Shown here: piece by piece, positions 25,601 through 37,500 of the stretch | Numbering within the stretch: position 1 is the first letter of the stretch | Layout: each line of letters starts with the position of its first letter | From: Branchiostoma belcheri | Taxonomy: Eukaryota; Chordata; Leptocardii; Amphioxiformes; Branchiostomatidae | DNA: 64,000 nt | Direction: 5' to 3' | Assembly (NCBI RefSeq): GCF_001625305.1 | Contig: NW_017804653.1 | Coordinates: forward strand, 385,446 to 449,445 | Notes under the pieces: model-generated | The model's input: only the letters and a program-made list of their open reading frames with translations | Told to the model about the DNA's origin: nothing | The model's database searches: none | Translations under genes and position numbers: made by a program

Positions 25601-28600
25601 ACTGTATGTTCTGGGGTCCCTGACATGGGTAGGCAGCAGTCTTCACACCACATTTCCAAGCAACCCTATCTTGTGGGTCCACACTGGCAAGGCCACACTC
25701 TAACAAAGTGTAGTCTTCAACATCTCATTACTGTTTCCTTAGAGCTCCCTTCTTCCATGACATGAGTCATTGTGGTACTATTGTGTAGTTCTTGTACATG
25801 TACTTACTGTGCAAACTGATCAGCCATCAGCATGGCAGTACTCTGTGTGTTGTACAGGTTGGCATATTTCACATCTCGGCATTTACTGCAAAGCAAAACA
25901 AACATACACACATTCACAGACAAATTCTAACCATAACAAACTGGTTTTGGCCCACTGTCTTGCTTTACAAGATGAATCCAGACAGATATCGGTAACAATC
26001 ATACAGGCAACGAGCTCAATGTGTTGCAAAATGTTATACATTTACATTGTAGAAATATTGGCTCTCTCCTTGGTGCTGAACTCACTATCTTTCTAACAGT
26101 ATAACATGATTGTGATGAGTTAAGCTGTTGGGTCTACCATTTCCTTTGAAATATGACCTACAACTTCCACTGTTGTTTCGATCTACACTACCTATCTGAT
26201 ATTATATTACAATCAGAAGCTGTTACTGACTCATCCTCCACCAGCATGTAGTAGTGCCCAGCCAGGTCTGGTCTCCTCTCCAGAGCTCTCACCCACATAC
26301 TGCTCACCTATAGGACAGGGAGGTGTGAAATGTTAGGAAATTATTCTGTGGCAAAGTACATATGGTTCACATTTATTATATGGCTATTCTTCACCAACAA
26401 TGTCAGAAAATCATACTACAGCAAAGCCCGTATGGCTAGCATTCACTAAAGCAATTCTTCAGCAATAGTGAAAAAATTCACAATAAGAAAAAACTATTCT
26501 CCAACTCAGGGAATTTGACTCCCATGAAAATTAAAGGAAAAAAAAAGTTTGACATCCATGTACTGTGTGTCAGGAAACAGTAGATTGCATTTAATTGATT
26601 GATAAAAATATTCTGAACTTAAGTGAGTCCATATGGCTGCCCTCTGTTGATGTCAAACCTGATAATGCAAGTCAATTGAGATGAAGCCTTGCTTTGTTAT
26701 GAACCATACAAACATGTTTAATAGCAATAAATTGGGTTTTTCACAGGAAAAATGTTTGAAAATCAGCTTCAGTACAAATTCAGTACTACATGGGGCTGAA
26801 GACAAACAAAACTAAATCAAGCAAAAACAAAAAAATGCAACAAACACAAATGCAACAGGATAGCCATAATCTTGAATGTGAAAATTGTTTCCTTACATGA
26901 TGGTCGATCTCACTAGGATGTGGTACAGCATGTCTGTCTCTGTCCACTTCTAACTGGCAGAAATCTACTCCTGTCTTCAGATCATCTTTCCTCAGGTCCT
27001 GAACCCACACACTCTTCACATACAGCTGGCCCTGGAGCTCCTTATCTAACAATAGGGTACCTGCAAAAGAACATACATTTGTAGAAGATACTAGTACAAT
27101 ATTTCTTTATTGGTTTGTTGCAGTTCAACAAACTGAATGATAAACCAATGTACAAATGTTTGAGTGAGCCATTCGAAATGATAATTATCATAAAAATATG
27201 CTATTTTTGGACAATAATATGTTGCAAAATACATGTATGTTGTTCAAATACACATCAGTTTTCTTACCTTAACATTTCTTATCACAAAAGTACAAATAAC
27301 ATGTTAGCTACCGTATATTATTCAATGGAGATCTTTGTCTATACATGAGAATTGATCTTCTTCACCAAACTCTGCACTACAGTATTACTAATTCTCTATT
27401 CTCTATTCTGGACAGTGGATAGAGGTTACCTACAGGTATACATGTATGTGTATGCTGCACTGAATCTTACCTAGTTCAGTCTTCACACAGTTCTCAGGTG
27501 GTACAAGGAACAGGAATCTTTTTGCCTGTCAAAACAACATTAGGTCTAGTCAACTACAAGGAAAACAATGGGCCCACACTATGCTGTATCTATTCAATGC
27601 CTAGAGGAACATTGAAACTGTTACAATGCAAAAATACATGTATGCACAATAGCTAAACATGACTTACGTGTTCCTGCCACTCCCTCTGTTGGATGCTGAG
27701 GGTAGTGCAGGTGTCTGCTCTCTCCAGTTTCACAGGACTACAGGTAAGAAATATCAGTTATGTAAAATATCACACACCAGCAAATAATGTGCTCAAATGG
27801 AAATACTTTTTTTGGAGAATGACATCAGAAACAGAAGTCAATGTGGAAACAGCACATATGAATCAAGGTGAAAATGTGACATACTAGCGATGTTTTCTCA
27901 CCATTTTGGAAAGTTTATGTCACTTGAAGAATCACTGCTCCTCTCTATGGTAGAAAATAGAGGAATAGCCAGTTAAACTTAAACATCAGCCCTTTACAAC
28001 TGACATAAGTCAAGCTAACCAACATCTAGCACACTGCAGTCTTGACAGGCTGAATATAAGTTCTAAACAGGAACTCCTGATGTCTTTAAGGACAACAGTG
28101 GTGTGTTACAAAATGTAGATGCTGGTTAGCTTGAGCAATGAATCCACTGTACTATGTATTATACATACAATGTAATTTGACACCGTACTTTACCTGACAC
28201 CACCACAGTCAGCACCTCCTCCCCAAAGTTCTCATCCTGCTGCAGCTCAAACCTCCACCTGTCCTCGCTAGTCTCCATGGTAACCAGCCGGCCACGCCTC
28301 AGCAGGGCCAGCGCACCAATCTTCATCCCCTCACCAAACTGACCAATCACGTCGCGGCACCGAGGCTTCTTGGAGTACCCAAGCAGTAAACACTGTAAGA
28401 GTTATAAATGGTTGATTTCTTGGTTTTAGCCTTTGTTTATGCTCAATTGGTAGAGTGCTTGCTTTGTAACCGGGAGGTCGTGAGTTCAAACCCCGGCCGT
28501 GTCATACCAAAGACTTTGAAAATGGTACACACTTTTTTCTCTGCTTAGCACTCAGCACATATGAGAAAGAGTGTGGGAAGGTCAAACACACAGCACTACC

Positions 28601-31600
28601 AGCGGACCAGCCCCATGCTGTAGTGCCTTGCACAACTGTGTGTCGCCCAATGGCTACAGAAATGGATATGGGCACCACCCTACGCTCAGCATAAGGGCAC
28701 GGGAGACCTTTCTTTATGCAGGAAATACTCAAATTGGCAGGCCACTTTTCCTTGATGTCACGAGGAAAGAAGTTGATCTGAATTTATGTCTTATGATTAT
28801 AAAAAAATAGTCAAATTGGGAGTAGCCAAGCAGTAAACACTGTTCATCACAGACAAAAGATATTATTATATTAGACATTATAATTATTATTACAAGTATA
28901 CACAATTCTTGCTCTACATGTACATAATAAGCATTGTATATTCTGATGGCAGTACACTGACTTCTTGGCTTATACATGTCCATGTAGATGGCTGATGATG
29001 GATAGAAATATTGTCTTCACCTTTCTCTGATACTCGTTTAGTGTACTAGTATCTAATATTTACCTGCAATTTAAGTTTTCTTATTGCCTCCGGGGGAGGA
29101 GACATCCTTCCGCGGAAGGGTTTTGTGAGAGTTTTAGAATTTCACGTTCGCAGCGATTCCTCGCGTTTGAGTGGACGGATTCTTTTGAGACTCGGTATAT
29201 GTTTTGCTATCGGGCTGCAGATGATGCACGTTCTTTTGTTTTTATTGTATATGTGTTTTCGGGCGTGAAAATGGAGCCTTTTGATGGCCCCAGAACACCC
29301 CTTGAGTGAGAAAGTGGGTCGCGACCGTCGATCTTTTGCGTGTGTCAGATATAGTCGGTCTCGTCCACAGTCGCACAGAGGGGTGACGGGTCTCAATAAA
29401 TTCTTAGTCTTGCGGCGCGCAACAATTGTTGTTGTGCACATACATCTTCTGTATGCGAGGCGCAAAAATGTTGTTTGGAGGGTATTTTTAGTACGCGTTC
29501 ACAGGACGCGTGATCGGCAGCAACTTCCGGGTTGGTCAATGGGTCAGGGGTCAACGTACTCTTGCGCAATCTTTGTTTTGGATGTTTTCGGCGTATATTA
29601 CGACTACTAACTTACAAATACCGCGGTATACGGTCTCAGACGTTCTCGGCGTGCATTTTTACCGAGGATTCAGACCTTTACTTCCCCGATTTATACGAAG
29701 AATTGGCGGAAAATGGAGGAAGTGACAATAAGGATGGCTTGCTACTTCAGCCGTTATTTTTAACGTCTGATTTAACAGTTCCGGTTGTCATTCTGAGTTT
29801 CATTACGAGTTCATTGCGGCAGATTGAATAGAATTTCATAAGTTCATGGGTACATGTTATGGGCTGCAGATGAAAATGTTCTTGTTCTTGTTCTTGTTCG
29901 GGTACTGCACAACACCCCTAGATTGGGGTAAAACGTGCAGGGGAGCTGTGCGATGCGTTATTGCTGCTTCCTCAGGTGTTGTAGTACTGCAGCGTTGAAC
30001 TTCGTGGGTTCCGCAGTATCGGTTATCTCTTGGGGCAAAATGTTCCAATCTCTGACAGTTTGTGGAAAATATGAATATTTGTAGCAGTCTTTGTGAAACG
30101 TTAGGGGTTTGTATGAGTTGGAGTTGAAGTGTCGTGATTGGCGCGGGATAGGCGTCAACAAGGTTTTGACCGGAAGGGCTGTTTTTGAGTGTCTTGCTTT
30201 CTGAAGTAATGTGAGTCTACTTGCTGTGCGTCTGTCCTTTAGTGTGTCCCACCCTAAATCTGTGACCAATTTGGTAGTGCTGGCATAAGTATCATAGGTA
30301 TTAGAAACAAATCTGGCCGCTCTTTTCTGGACCGATTCTATCTTGTGAATATGTTCCTTGTAGTACGGATCCCATGCAGCGCTAGCGTATTCAAGGTGGG
30401 GTCTGACTAAACTAGTGTATGCATTCATCTTAACTGATTTAGGACAGCTATAGAGATTGCGTTTACTAAAACCTAATGATTTATTTGCTTTGGAAGTAAT
30501 ATGATGGATATGTTCAGTCCAAGAAAGTTTGTTGTTTAGGATAACCCCTAGGTACTTGTGATTGTTAGCCTCAGCTAGTGTATGGCTCCCTAGTTTATAG
30601 TCAAATACTTTAGTTTTGCGTTTATGGGTGTAGCGCATGACGTAGCACTTATCAGGGTGTAGTTCCATTTGCCAATTGCTCTGCCATGCGTCTAACATGT
30701 TTATGTCATCTTGTAGTAGGATATGGTCATTGTCGTTATTTATTTCTCTGTAAATGACACAGTCGTCGGCGAAAAGCCTGATGTTAGAGTTAAGGTTGTC
30801 GGCCAGATCATTTATGTATACTAGGAACAATAAAGGCCCTAGTACGGTGCCTTGGGGTACTCCTGAAACTACTTCTGCCCAGTCTGAATGTTCCCCCCCA
30901 ACTACTACCCTTTGTTTACGTTTTGTTGACCTGTGTTAACACAACCAGGAACGCTTAACACATAAAATTCAACACCATCAACTATACATAACAAACAACA
31001 TATAGAAATATACAATAAAAAGCCCGGAGGTATAAAATCTCAGATTTTACTTGTCTTTTAATTAGTTGTAGTATTCATAAGGATCATACAGAATTTTTTG
31101 TGTTGAACCAAAAATTTAGTTCTGTCATGTCTGTACTATGACATTTTTGCTATCTAGAATCAAGGGTTTCCTTTCAGTCAGGTTTTACTTCAAGTTTTCA
31201 AATCAGATAGTTAAATCCCCACCTTCTTGTGCAGTCCTATGTTCCTGTTGATAAGAGTGAGTCTGTTGTCCACCTTACTGTAGTGTAACCAGCCCAGGGT
31301 GGTCGTCTTGTTGTCCCAGTCTTTAGCAGTTACCTGGTACTCCACTACAGCACTGTCATCTTTCTGTACACACAAAAGAAAAAGTCACTATAATCATTAT
31401 AGTGCCACTGTTCTACAACAGAAGTCTAGGAACAATAGCCTATGTGGAATCTTATAGTTATACAGTAGATAGTAAGTGACTAAGCGCGATATGCTAACCT
31501 GTATAAATAAATAAAATGAAAATGAAGTAAAGTAGAACATTGGTTTAACCAATCTAACAATAGAATAGAAATTCTAGTAAAACAAAGAAACATAAATACT

Positions 31601-32117
31601 AGTACTTGCAGAAGATTAGAAAAGGCTGCATCTTCAGTTCAGAAGTGATAGCTAATAATACGTCAATATGTAAAAAATCATGCTCAATCCTAAACATGTC
31701 ATGTAGACATAAATGAACTGAAGCACTCTAGATCTCTAGTATAAGACTCCCTGATGCAATTATGTTGAAACCTAGGGTTGATCTAAGATTGTAATTTAAG
31801 AAGCAAGCATCAAGGAATTCAACCTCACTGTGAGCATACAAATACATGTACATATGTATGTTGAAATCTATATGAAAACCTAGGCTAAGAGTTAAGAAAT
31901 TTAGCAATCATCTTTAACAAAGCTACATGTCATTATAACTCACCGTGAGGGTGTATTTAAGGTTCTCCCTGTCAAATGTGATGAGATCCTGATCATACAC
32001 CTGTAGGATCCCATCATGCCAGTTCTGTACCATCTCCCTCAGTCCCTCCCACACGTCCCAGTTTGGAGCATAGTTCCTCGTCAGGGACAAGGGGATCAAC
32101 GTCCGCTTAGAACCCAT
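19647..32117 (-). CDS. GHKL ATPase - coiled coil - RING finger protein, 18 coding exons
   Basis: Coding exons, 5' to 3': 31944-32117, 31223-31363, 28194-28392, 27902-27944, 27668-27737, 27471-27525, 26897-27060, 26192-26307, 25808-25885, 25219-25303, 24564-24800, 24187-24288, 23691-23816, 23083-23211, 21927-22100, 21220-21416, 20509-20626, 19647-19805. Every junction keeps frame; total 788 residues. Residues 1-170 look like a GHKL (Bergerat) ATPase: N-box Glu28-x3-Asn32-x2-Asp35 in LREMVQNWHD and glycine box GQFGEGMK around 122-129. The middle is unassigned (about 170-580). Charged coiled coil covers about 580-735. The C terminus is a RING: CSVCHTKRRSH, then CGHYNSCETC, then CPVC. RING domains recruit ubiquitin-conjugating enzymes, so an ATP-regulated ubiquitin ligase is the inferred role. 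I recognise no named orthologue. A further 5' UTR exon is likely, because an acceptor (CACACACAG) lies just upstream of the ATG. Confidence 0.82.
19815..20310 (+). pseudogene. Penelope-like element, GIY-YIG endonuclease end and 3' tail
   Basis: It lies in the last intron of the RING gene, on the opposite strand. Two frames together read like the C-terminal GIY-YIG nuclease of Penelope elements: CGVIYHISC, then YIGETECSLKTRFLEHT, then (after a frameshift near 19990) HIESPGHTVD, VRILDTKQDYFKRGIKEAI and LNRDGGG. A run of 12 G at 20159-20170 follows. The tail has CACGTGTCCACAGC and CTGAGGAAGACTGAG. The frameshift makes it non-functional. No reverse-transcriptase part is present, so it is a 5'-truncated copy. 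Confidence 0.72.
20250..20300 (+). ncRNA. Hammerhead-ribozyme-like core in the Penelope tail
   Basis: CTGAGGA at 20256-20262 fits the CUGANGA box. It is followed by a stem ACTGA/TCAGT with a 5-base loop and then GAAA at 20281-20284. This is the order box 1 - helix II - box 2 of hammerhead ribozymes, which are known in Penelope-like elements. Helices I and III and the cleavage site were not resolved by eye. Confidence 0.4.
21095..21205 (+). repeat. Short hammerhead-like repeat, copy in RING gene intron
   Basis: CTCCAGTCAGAAGCTCTGAG, then a stem TGTCT/AGACA with loop GAT, then GAAACATC and TTGGTTGTGTAAAAGAATAC. A relative lies at 59285-59375 (CTCTGAGGAAGATATCTGAC, CCGAAAGC, TGGTTGTGTAAAAAG). 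The CUGANGA box is intact in the 59-kb copy and mutated (CTGAGAA) here. Confidence 0.5.
22204..22265. repeat. 62-bp near-perfect hairpin
   Basis: AGCCTGGGTACCATCC on the left pairs with GGATGGTACCCATGCAGGCT on the right, with an inner GATTTTCG/CGAAAATC stem. A linear relative starting with AGCCTGGGTACCATCCT occurs at 34909. It is probably a miniature fold-back element. Confidence 0.6.
22479..22850. mobile_element. Harbinger-type MITE, uninterrupted copy
   Basis: The ends are GGCCACACCAATTTAATTT and AAATGAAATTGGTGTGGCC, 372 bp long, in a RING gene intron. It aligns along its length with the copy at 11772-12994 and serves as its empty-site reference. The left flank is TAA and the right flank TAT, so the target duplication is slightly decayed. 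Confidence 0.7.
28430..28810 (+). mobile_element. tRNA-derived SINE
   Basis: A tRNA-like head has an A-box TGCTCAATTGGTAGAG at about 28439-28455 and a B-box GAGTTCAAACC at 28482-28492. An anticodon-like TGT sits in GCTTTGTAACC. A non-tRNA body with CATACCAAAGACTTTG and CACTCAGCACAT follows. Sequence continues past the expected tRNA 3' end, so this is a SINE rather than a functional tRNA gene. It lies in intron 2 of the RING gene. Confidence 0.65.
29070..29874. repeat. CpG-rich repeat related to 13.1 and 13.4 kb
   Basis: It begins with an inverted motif CCTCCGGGGGAGGAG, then CACGTTCGCAGCGATTCC and GATGATGCACG. These resemble the units starting at 13109 and 13418. It lies immediately next to the LINE tail. 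No domain is recognisable in the short frames here. Confidence 0.35.
29875..30960 (-). pseudogene. LINE (Jockey/CR1-like) reverse-transcriptase fragment, 5'-truncated
   Basis: The minus strand encodes the C-terminal part of a non-LTR reverse transcriptase: SGVPQGTVLGPLLFLVYIND, then FADDCVIY (the catalytic FADD box), then HKYLGVILNNKLSW, RPHLEYASAAWDPY and KRAARFVSNTYD. The frame is open from about 30939 to the stop at 29958. A TAA just upstream and loss of homology near 30960 mark the truncation. The 3' end is a (CAAGAA)n tail at about 29876-29899. It lies in intron 2 of the RING gene, in the same orientation as that gene. Confidence 0.8.
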
Positions 32118-32506
32118 CTTTGGACTTGAAACTTGGCTGTGTGTGAAGAAAAGATTTAAATCTTAATGGTGTACACATATGTGCAAATGTATGTGTGTAC
32201 AAATGTAGGTGTATGTGTGTGTTTTTCTATGCTAAATGACTTTCTCATCTTGACTGCATGTAGTGTATGCAAAGAAAAGTCTTGGTTTAAATCTTTAGGA
32301 TGTACATGTAAAAATGTATGTGTGTAGGTGTATGGTGTATGTATGTGTATTTCTACGCTAAATGACTGTCTAATCTTAACTGCATGTATGCAAAGAAAAG
32401 TCTTGGTTTAAATCTAAAGGATGTATGTACAATGTATGCGTGTATTTGTATATACGTGCACAATGCTATGCTAAATAATTGCCTCTGATGATCTTGACTG
32501 ATTTAA

Positions 32507-33591
32507 CGGGAGGGGTCCAAAGTCCGGCATACTGTTCTACGTGCTGACGCATGTCTTTTGTTACTGTTCATCTGACCCTAAACCCATCAAAAATAAGGTT
32601 AGATCTTGAAACAGCAATATATCCGTCATTTAAGCTGTACCGACGTATATTTCATTTCACTGTAGCGTTCCGCACTGCAGTTTGACAGCACGCGAGAGTC
32701 ACGGCAGGTTTTTGCTTCGCGTTCTCATAGAACGTTCCAACACAAAAAGGGGGTCCAAACTCCGGCATACGTAAAAACAAGTCATTACTGTAAATATTTC
32801 AGCACTCCATGCAAACAGTATCAGTGTGCAATACTGTTTTTCGGTCCCAAACATGTGCCATATTTTCTATTACGCCACTTTTTCCAATGCGCTTAGATAC
32901 AAATCCCCCTCGGTGAAAGCGAAATCACCCCGCCGCTCAGAAACAAAATGGCGGCGTTGTTTACAACAACTGCATGCGCCCAAATATATTCGCTTTCGGT
33001 TGCCTTGAATGGTCTTTTCAGCCTTGTTTTTGACAGAAGTAGTGGATGTGGGCTTGTCTAACAGGTAGGGTTTGATTTTCGGGAATAGTCGGTGCTCCGA
33101 CGAGTTGACAAACTTTGACATTCTGTTGAGCATCGGCGGCTGCCTGTTCGTAGCGGCTCAGTAAAGATGGCGGGCCGAAAGGTGTAAACATTTGCCCGTT
33201 ATTTTAGCTTCGATTTTCCAAGGATAAAGACAATGTCAAGCCATGGTGTTTTTTCTATGGAAAGTATATTAATCACGTTTCATGTGTGTGGTAAAATCTT
33301 TGCACATGTCGCACTCTAGGATGAATGATTTGACAGTTCTGAAGGCTATGTGCTGGACACGTTCCCTCGTCAACCTCCGCGAAAAGCGTTAAATTCAAAC
33401 AAATATTTCAATCGCTAGCAGTTTGAGCAATAAACGTCGACAAACTTCCCGACTTTGTTATTTTTTACATAAAGTCTTACTCCATAACTGGTTGTTTTTA
33501 TTATGTGGATTCACCCATGCATAACAGAATTATAATAATCTTTAAAACTATGCCGGACTTTGGACCCCTGCTGGACTTTGGACCCCTCCCG
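32507..33591. mobile_element. piggyBac-type non-autonomous element
   Basis: TTAA at 32503-32506 and 33592-33595 flank inverted ends beginning CGGGAGGGGTCCAAAGTCCG. TTAA target duplication is characteristic of piggyBac elements. Subterminal direct copies of GGGGTCCAAA occur near 32748 and near the right end. The longest minus frame (32870-33133) has CxCC and basic residues but no recognised transposase motif. The element lies upstream of the RING gene's first coding exon and may hold its 5' UTR or promoter. Confidence 0.7.
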
Positions 33592-33782
33592 TTAAGGTCA
33601 CTCAGATTTAAGGTTACTGTCTTAATACCTTGAGAATACCTTGAGAAACCCTTAAGGTCAATTTTGCATTCGTCTTGACTAGTGCATCCAAAGAAAGTCT
33701 TGGTATATGCCTTAAGGACGTGTAGGTTTGCACTAAATGATCGTGTTGTCTCTCTCTTTTTGCGTAGGGAGCCACAAAAATC

Positions 33783-33960
33783 AGTGCGATCAAATATCCA
33801 AACGTTACTTCCGGGTTTAGAAGAGGGTTTAGAAAACACTGTTGTGGACAAAAAAAGCATCCTAGCGATCTACAATTGACATGGAACGTCCATAAATATG
33901 ATTTCTAGATGTTTTAAATCCTTAGCTAACATTGAAATGAATGATTCCTGCATTTGTGAG
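33783..33960 (+). repeat. Duplicated segment shared with 45125-45315
   Basis: AAACGTTACTT, CCGGGTTTAGAA, AGAAAACACTGTT and CCATAAATATG-TTTC occur in the same order here and at 45125-45315 with moderate divergence. Both copies lie near the 5' ends of predicted genes. Neither has a convincing coding frame. Confidence 0.6.
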
Positions 33961-34579
33961 GTGGTAAACTTGTACCATCAAGTTTTGTAAAGTTCCCGGG
34001 ACCTTTGAAACAAACAGATGTACCTTGCCCCCCTCCCACTCTTAACACATAAGCCAAGTTTACAGGTAGTTGGCGCACTTTAAGCCCACAGATAGGTTTC
34101 ATAGGAATCCTTGAGTATTAGAAAAGCCATGAAAATGGGGGAAACATACCTTACAAGAAACTAAACGTAAGAAAACATCGCTAAAGAAAGCGAAACTTTC
34201 GCCGAAGAGAAAGTCGCCAACCACTTTGAGGCCCCTTACCCTTACGCTCAGCGCTTAGCTGTCGTATGATACATGAAAAGCTGCCTGAATAACTTCATTA
34301 CAAAATATCTCTTTGTGGTAAAAATGAGAGACCAAAAGTCATTGTACTGATAAAATTAATAGTGAAATAAATGTTAAATCTTTGAATATGGTATTTTGAT
34401 CAGCCTTCTTATAACAAGATAGATCAGTTTTTCAAGACTAAATTTATAAAATTTTAGCCAGCCCTCATTTTATTACATAAACATCTTACACAACATGCAC
34501 CAAGTTTGAAATGATCACAGATATTAGCGCTTGATATAACACGATTTCCCTCGTATTTTCCATGATATTTGCAGACGAC
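33961..34579. promoter_or_regulatory. Divergent region between RING gene and DUF1295 gene
   Basis: The minus-strand RING gene starts to the left and the plus-strand DUF1295 gene starts at 34580, so promoters for both are expected between about 33592 and 34560. An acceptor-like TATTTGCAG at 34566-34574, just before the ATG, suggests a 5' UTR intron for the DUF1295 gene. No specific promoter motif was identified. Confidence 0.35.
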
Positions 34580-37500
34580 ATGGACGTTTCGGTGTTGTAC
34601 AAGTCTGCGGCGCTGGACCTGGGGATCCAGTGGGTTTGCTGGGCGGTGGCAGTGGCCTTCAGCACCGAGAAGTTTTTCGATCTAGCCGGGTCGGCAACCT
34701 ACGCTCTCCTGGCCTATTTGTCTCTGCAGTGGGGAGGTGGGCACTTCACTAGGCAGAAGGTAGAACGTTTGTTGTGTGTTTAAGTGTTTTGGACTACTCT
34801 GATAATATGATTATAAACTTTGGGGTTTGTAATTGTACTGGGATCAGTCACTCTCCAAGCAGATGTTGGGAGTGCCTCATAATCATATCACACATTCACA
34901 GTTACCCTAGCCTGGGTACCATCCTACTTGTATGCCGGGGCTCCCACAGTCGCTTCCCTAAGAAGTACCATCCTACTTGTATGCCGGGGCTCCCACAGTC
35001 GCTTCCCTAAGAAGTACCATCCTACTTGTATGCCGGGGCTCCCACAGTCGCTTCCCTAAGGCTACAGTTACCCTGCTTGTTATAGTCATTGTAGTTATAG
35101 TACTACAATGTAAATATAATACAAACTACTGCAAACTATACTATACTATACTATACTATACTATACTATACTATACTATACTATACTATACTATACTAAA
35201 TAAGTACACTATCGCATTACCTTTTAAGCCTCTCTAGGTGCACTCCACTCTTTGAAGTTAAATGCTGATCAGAGCCTTCTATCTGGGCCTGTCTGTTATA
35301 CAGGGTTGTGTACAGTGGTTGTGTACTATGAACAGTAAGCTTATATATTGCTGTAGTACCCTGTTGCTGTACTATAGCATTATGATATCCCTGTATCTCT
35401 CTCTATCTATAACCCCATCCAGGTTCAGACTACCCTAGTCTACCTGTTCCTGTGAGTGATGAGAGAATGAGAGTACTATACATGGTAGCTACATGTACTA
35501 GTACATGTATACACTGTGGTACTACATCATTTTGATATCCCTGTATCTTCATTTTACATTCTCTAGGTCCAGACGACCCTAGTGCTGATCTGGGCAGTAC
35601 GTCTGGGCTCCTACCTGTTCCTGCGAGTGATGAGGGATGGGAAAGATGTCAGGTTTGATGAAGCGAAGAGAAACCCTGTCCATTTCCTGGTGTTCTGGAC
35701 CCTCCAGGCCGTGTGGGTGTTCATCACCCTCCTGCCAACACTTATCCTGAATGCCAAAACTAGGGACAGGAGTCTGGGCTTTCAGGTGGTGTAGATATTA
35801 CTGTCAAATATAAACCTGTTTGCAGTGACCACTCAGTAAACAATTGTTGCAGAGAGGTGGCAACTACAGACTGGATCAATGGGAAAGCTAATCTAAGATA
35901 CTAGTATTCATATGTGGTAACAAACACACTTGACTGTAATTTAAGGTCAAATTTAGATTCTTAATTGATTTTTAAACTGAATCAGATGTACTAGTATTTG
36001 AAGACTTTCTATATGGGGCTATAACCCTCACCTGATGCAAATTAATTGCAGGAAATGTCATTCCTACACTGAAGGGTCAGCATATATGTTAACCTGTGTT
36101 CATTTTGTTCCAAAAGTATGTTATGGTGTCTCCACATATGGGGTTTGTTTGTTTGTTTGTTTTAATGCCAATTGTAAACTATTGGTCAAATTATGTACTA
36201 CTATATCCATCCTAATGATTCCTACACTGATGAATGTTTGAACTATATTCAACAGAAGAAAACTTAATAACTTGCATGACTGACCCTGCAGGACTACCTA
36301 GGCTGGACCATCTGGACTGTAGGACTCCTGCTGGAGGCTGTGGCTGACTATCAGAAGTCTGTCTTCAAGGCAGATCCTGAAAACTCAGGTCAGACATTGC
36401 CAATATCTCTGGTTTAACCATTGTAACAATGTTAGTATTATATTCAAACTTAGGACTCTCCCAGAGCAATGGTATATTGGTGGTACACAGCCTGCACTAC
36501 CTAAAATTTCAGAAACACATTGTCAATTTTCAAATTCAGTAATTTTGATTATTATACAAATGTACCTTAATCAAGTTTTTCTGTTTTGGCTGAGATTGTT
36601 ACTTAAGACTTCCAGGAAGAGTCCTCAGTATAAATGTAAGTATATATATATATAATATAAATTTGCAGTATAATTATATAAGTGTACAGTATAACAATTT
36701 ACTCTTTCTTGCGTGCACCATTTGTTTCACATTTACTGTTCAGTCATTCCAGTGTAAAAAAAAATTCCAAACAGAACACTGCAGGGTGTTATGATAAACT
36801 TTTGACAGATGTAGGGTTGAAATTGTCTTCTTTTTTATTTCACAGGAAATGGTTTGTTCATAATTCACTGTTTAGTCCTGCTAGTGTAATGTAGCCCAAA
36901 CATTGATGTGTTATTACCTTCGCCAAGAAGGTTATGTTTTCAGTAGCGTTTGTCTGTGTGTGTCACTGTGTGTGTGTGTGTTTGTGTGTGTGTGGTTTAG
37001 CAAGATAACTCAAGAAGCAGTGGATGGATTGGAATGAAACTTGGTAGGTGGGTAGGTCTTCATGAGACCTAGAAATGATTATGGGTTCACCACACCACGA
37101 AGTGGTGGTGAACCCATATTGCTTTTTCTGATGTTTCTTCTCCTCCTTCTCCTCCTTCTTCTCCTGCCATTTTTTAAATGGATTCAGCTTCTTCATTTTA
37201 GAGCCTAAGGTCCTGAAATTTGGTATGGAGGTACAGTGGGCAAATACCCCTAGGCGTTTTTTAAATTTTTGTGATACAGGCTTTTAGAATGGTTTTATTT
37301 GAGTTTTTTGGCTGTGTTATAGCAAATGTATTACTGTGTTAGTGTGCCGTGTTTACCACGTCTGGGCATGAGTCATCACAATGGAATGCAGGGCATCAAC
37401 CAATAGGCATGCAGCTTTCCTCTATACTTCTTGCTGATTGGCTGTTGGGATTTAACTTGATTAACACCTGCACAGAGCATTTCCACCTGCTCAGAGCATT

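Larger units (their letters stand above)
20795..26100 (-). repeat. Dispersed intronic repeat containing an RE1-like core
   Basis: At 20790-20850, 24063-24125, 24375-24430 and 26045-26100 the introns of the RING gene share CAAGTTGTGAAATATTG followed by TCCTTGGTGCTGAACTCAC, with variation. The complement of the core is TTCAGCACCAAGGA, the left part of the 17-mer found in the minisatellite arrays. Four copies occur in about 5.3 kb, all in the same orientation. Confidence 0.65.

Noticed and set aside
28430-28510. tRNA-like sequence with TGT anticodon
   Set aside because: A and B boxes are present but the acceptor stem is poor and a SINE body follows; not a tRNA gene.
32870-33133. Frame inside the piggyBac-type element as a transposase
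   Set aside because: Too short and lacks the expected DDE residues; only a Cys-rich basic stretch is visible.
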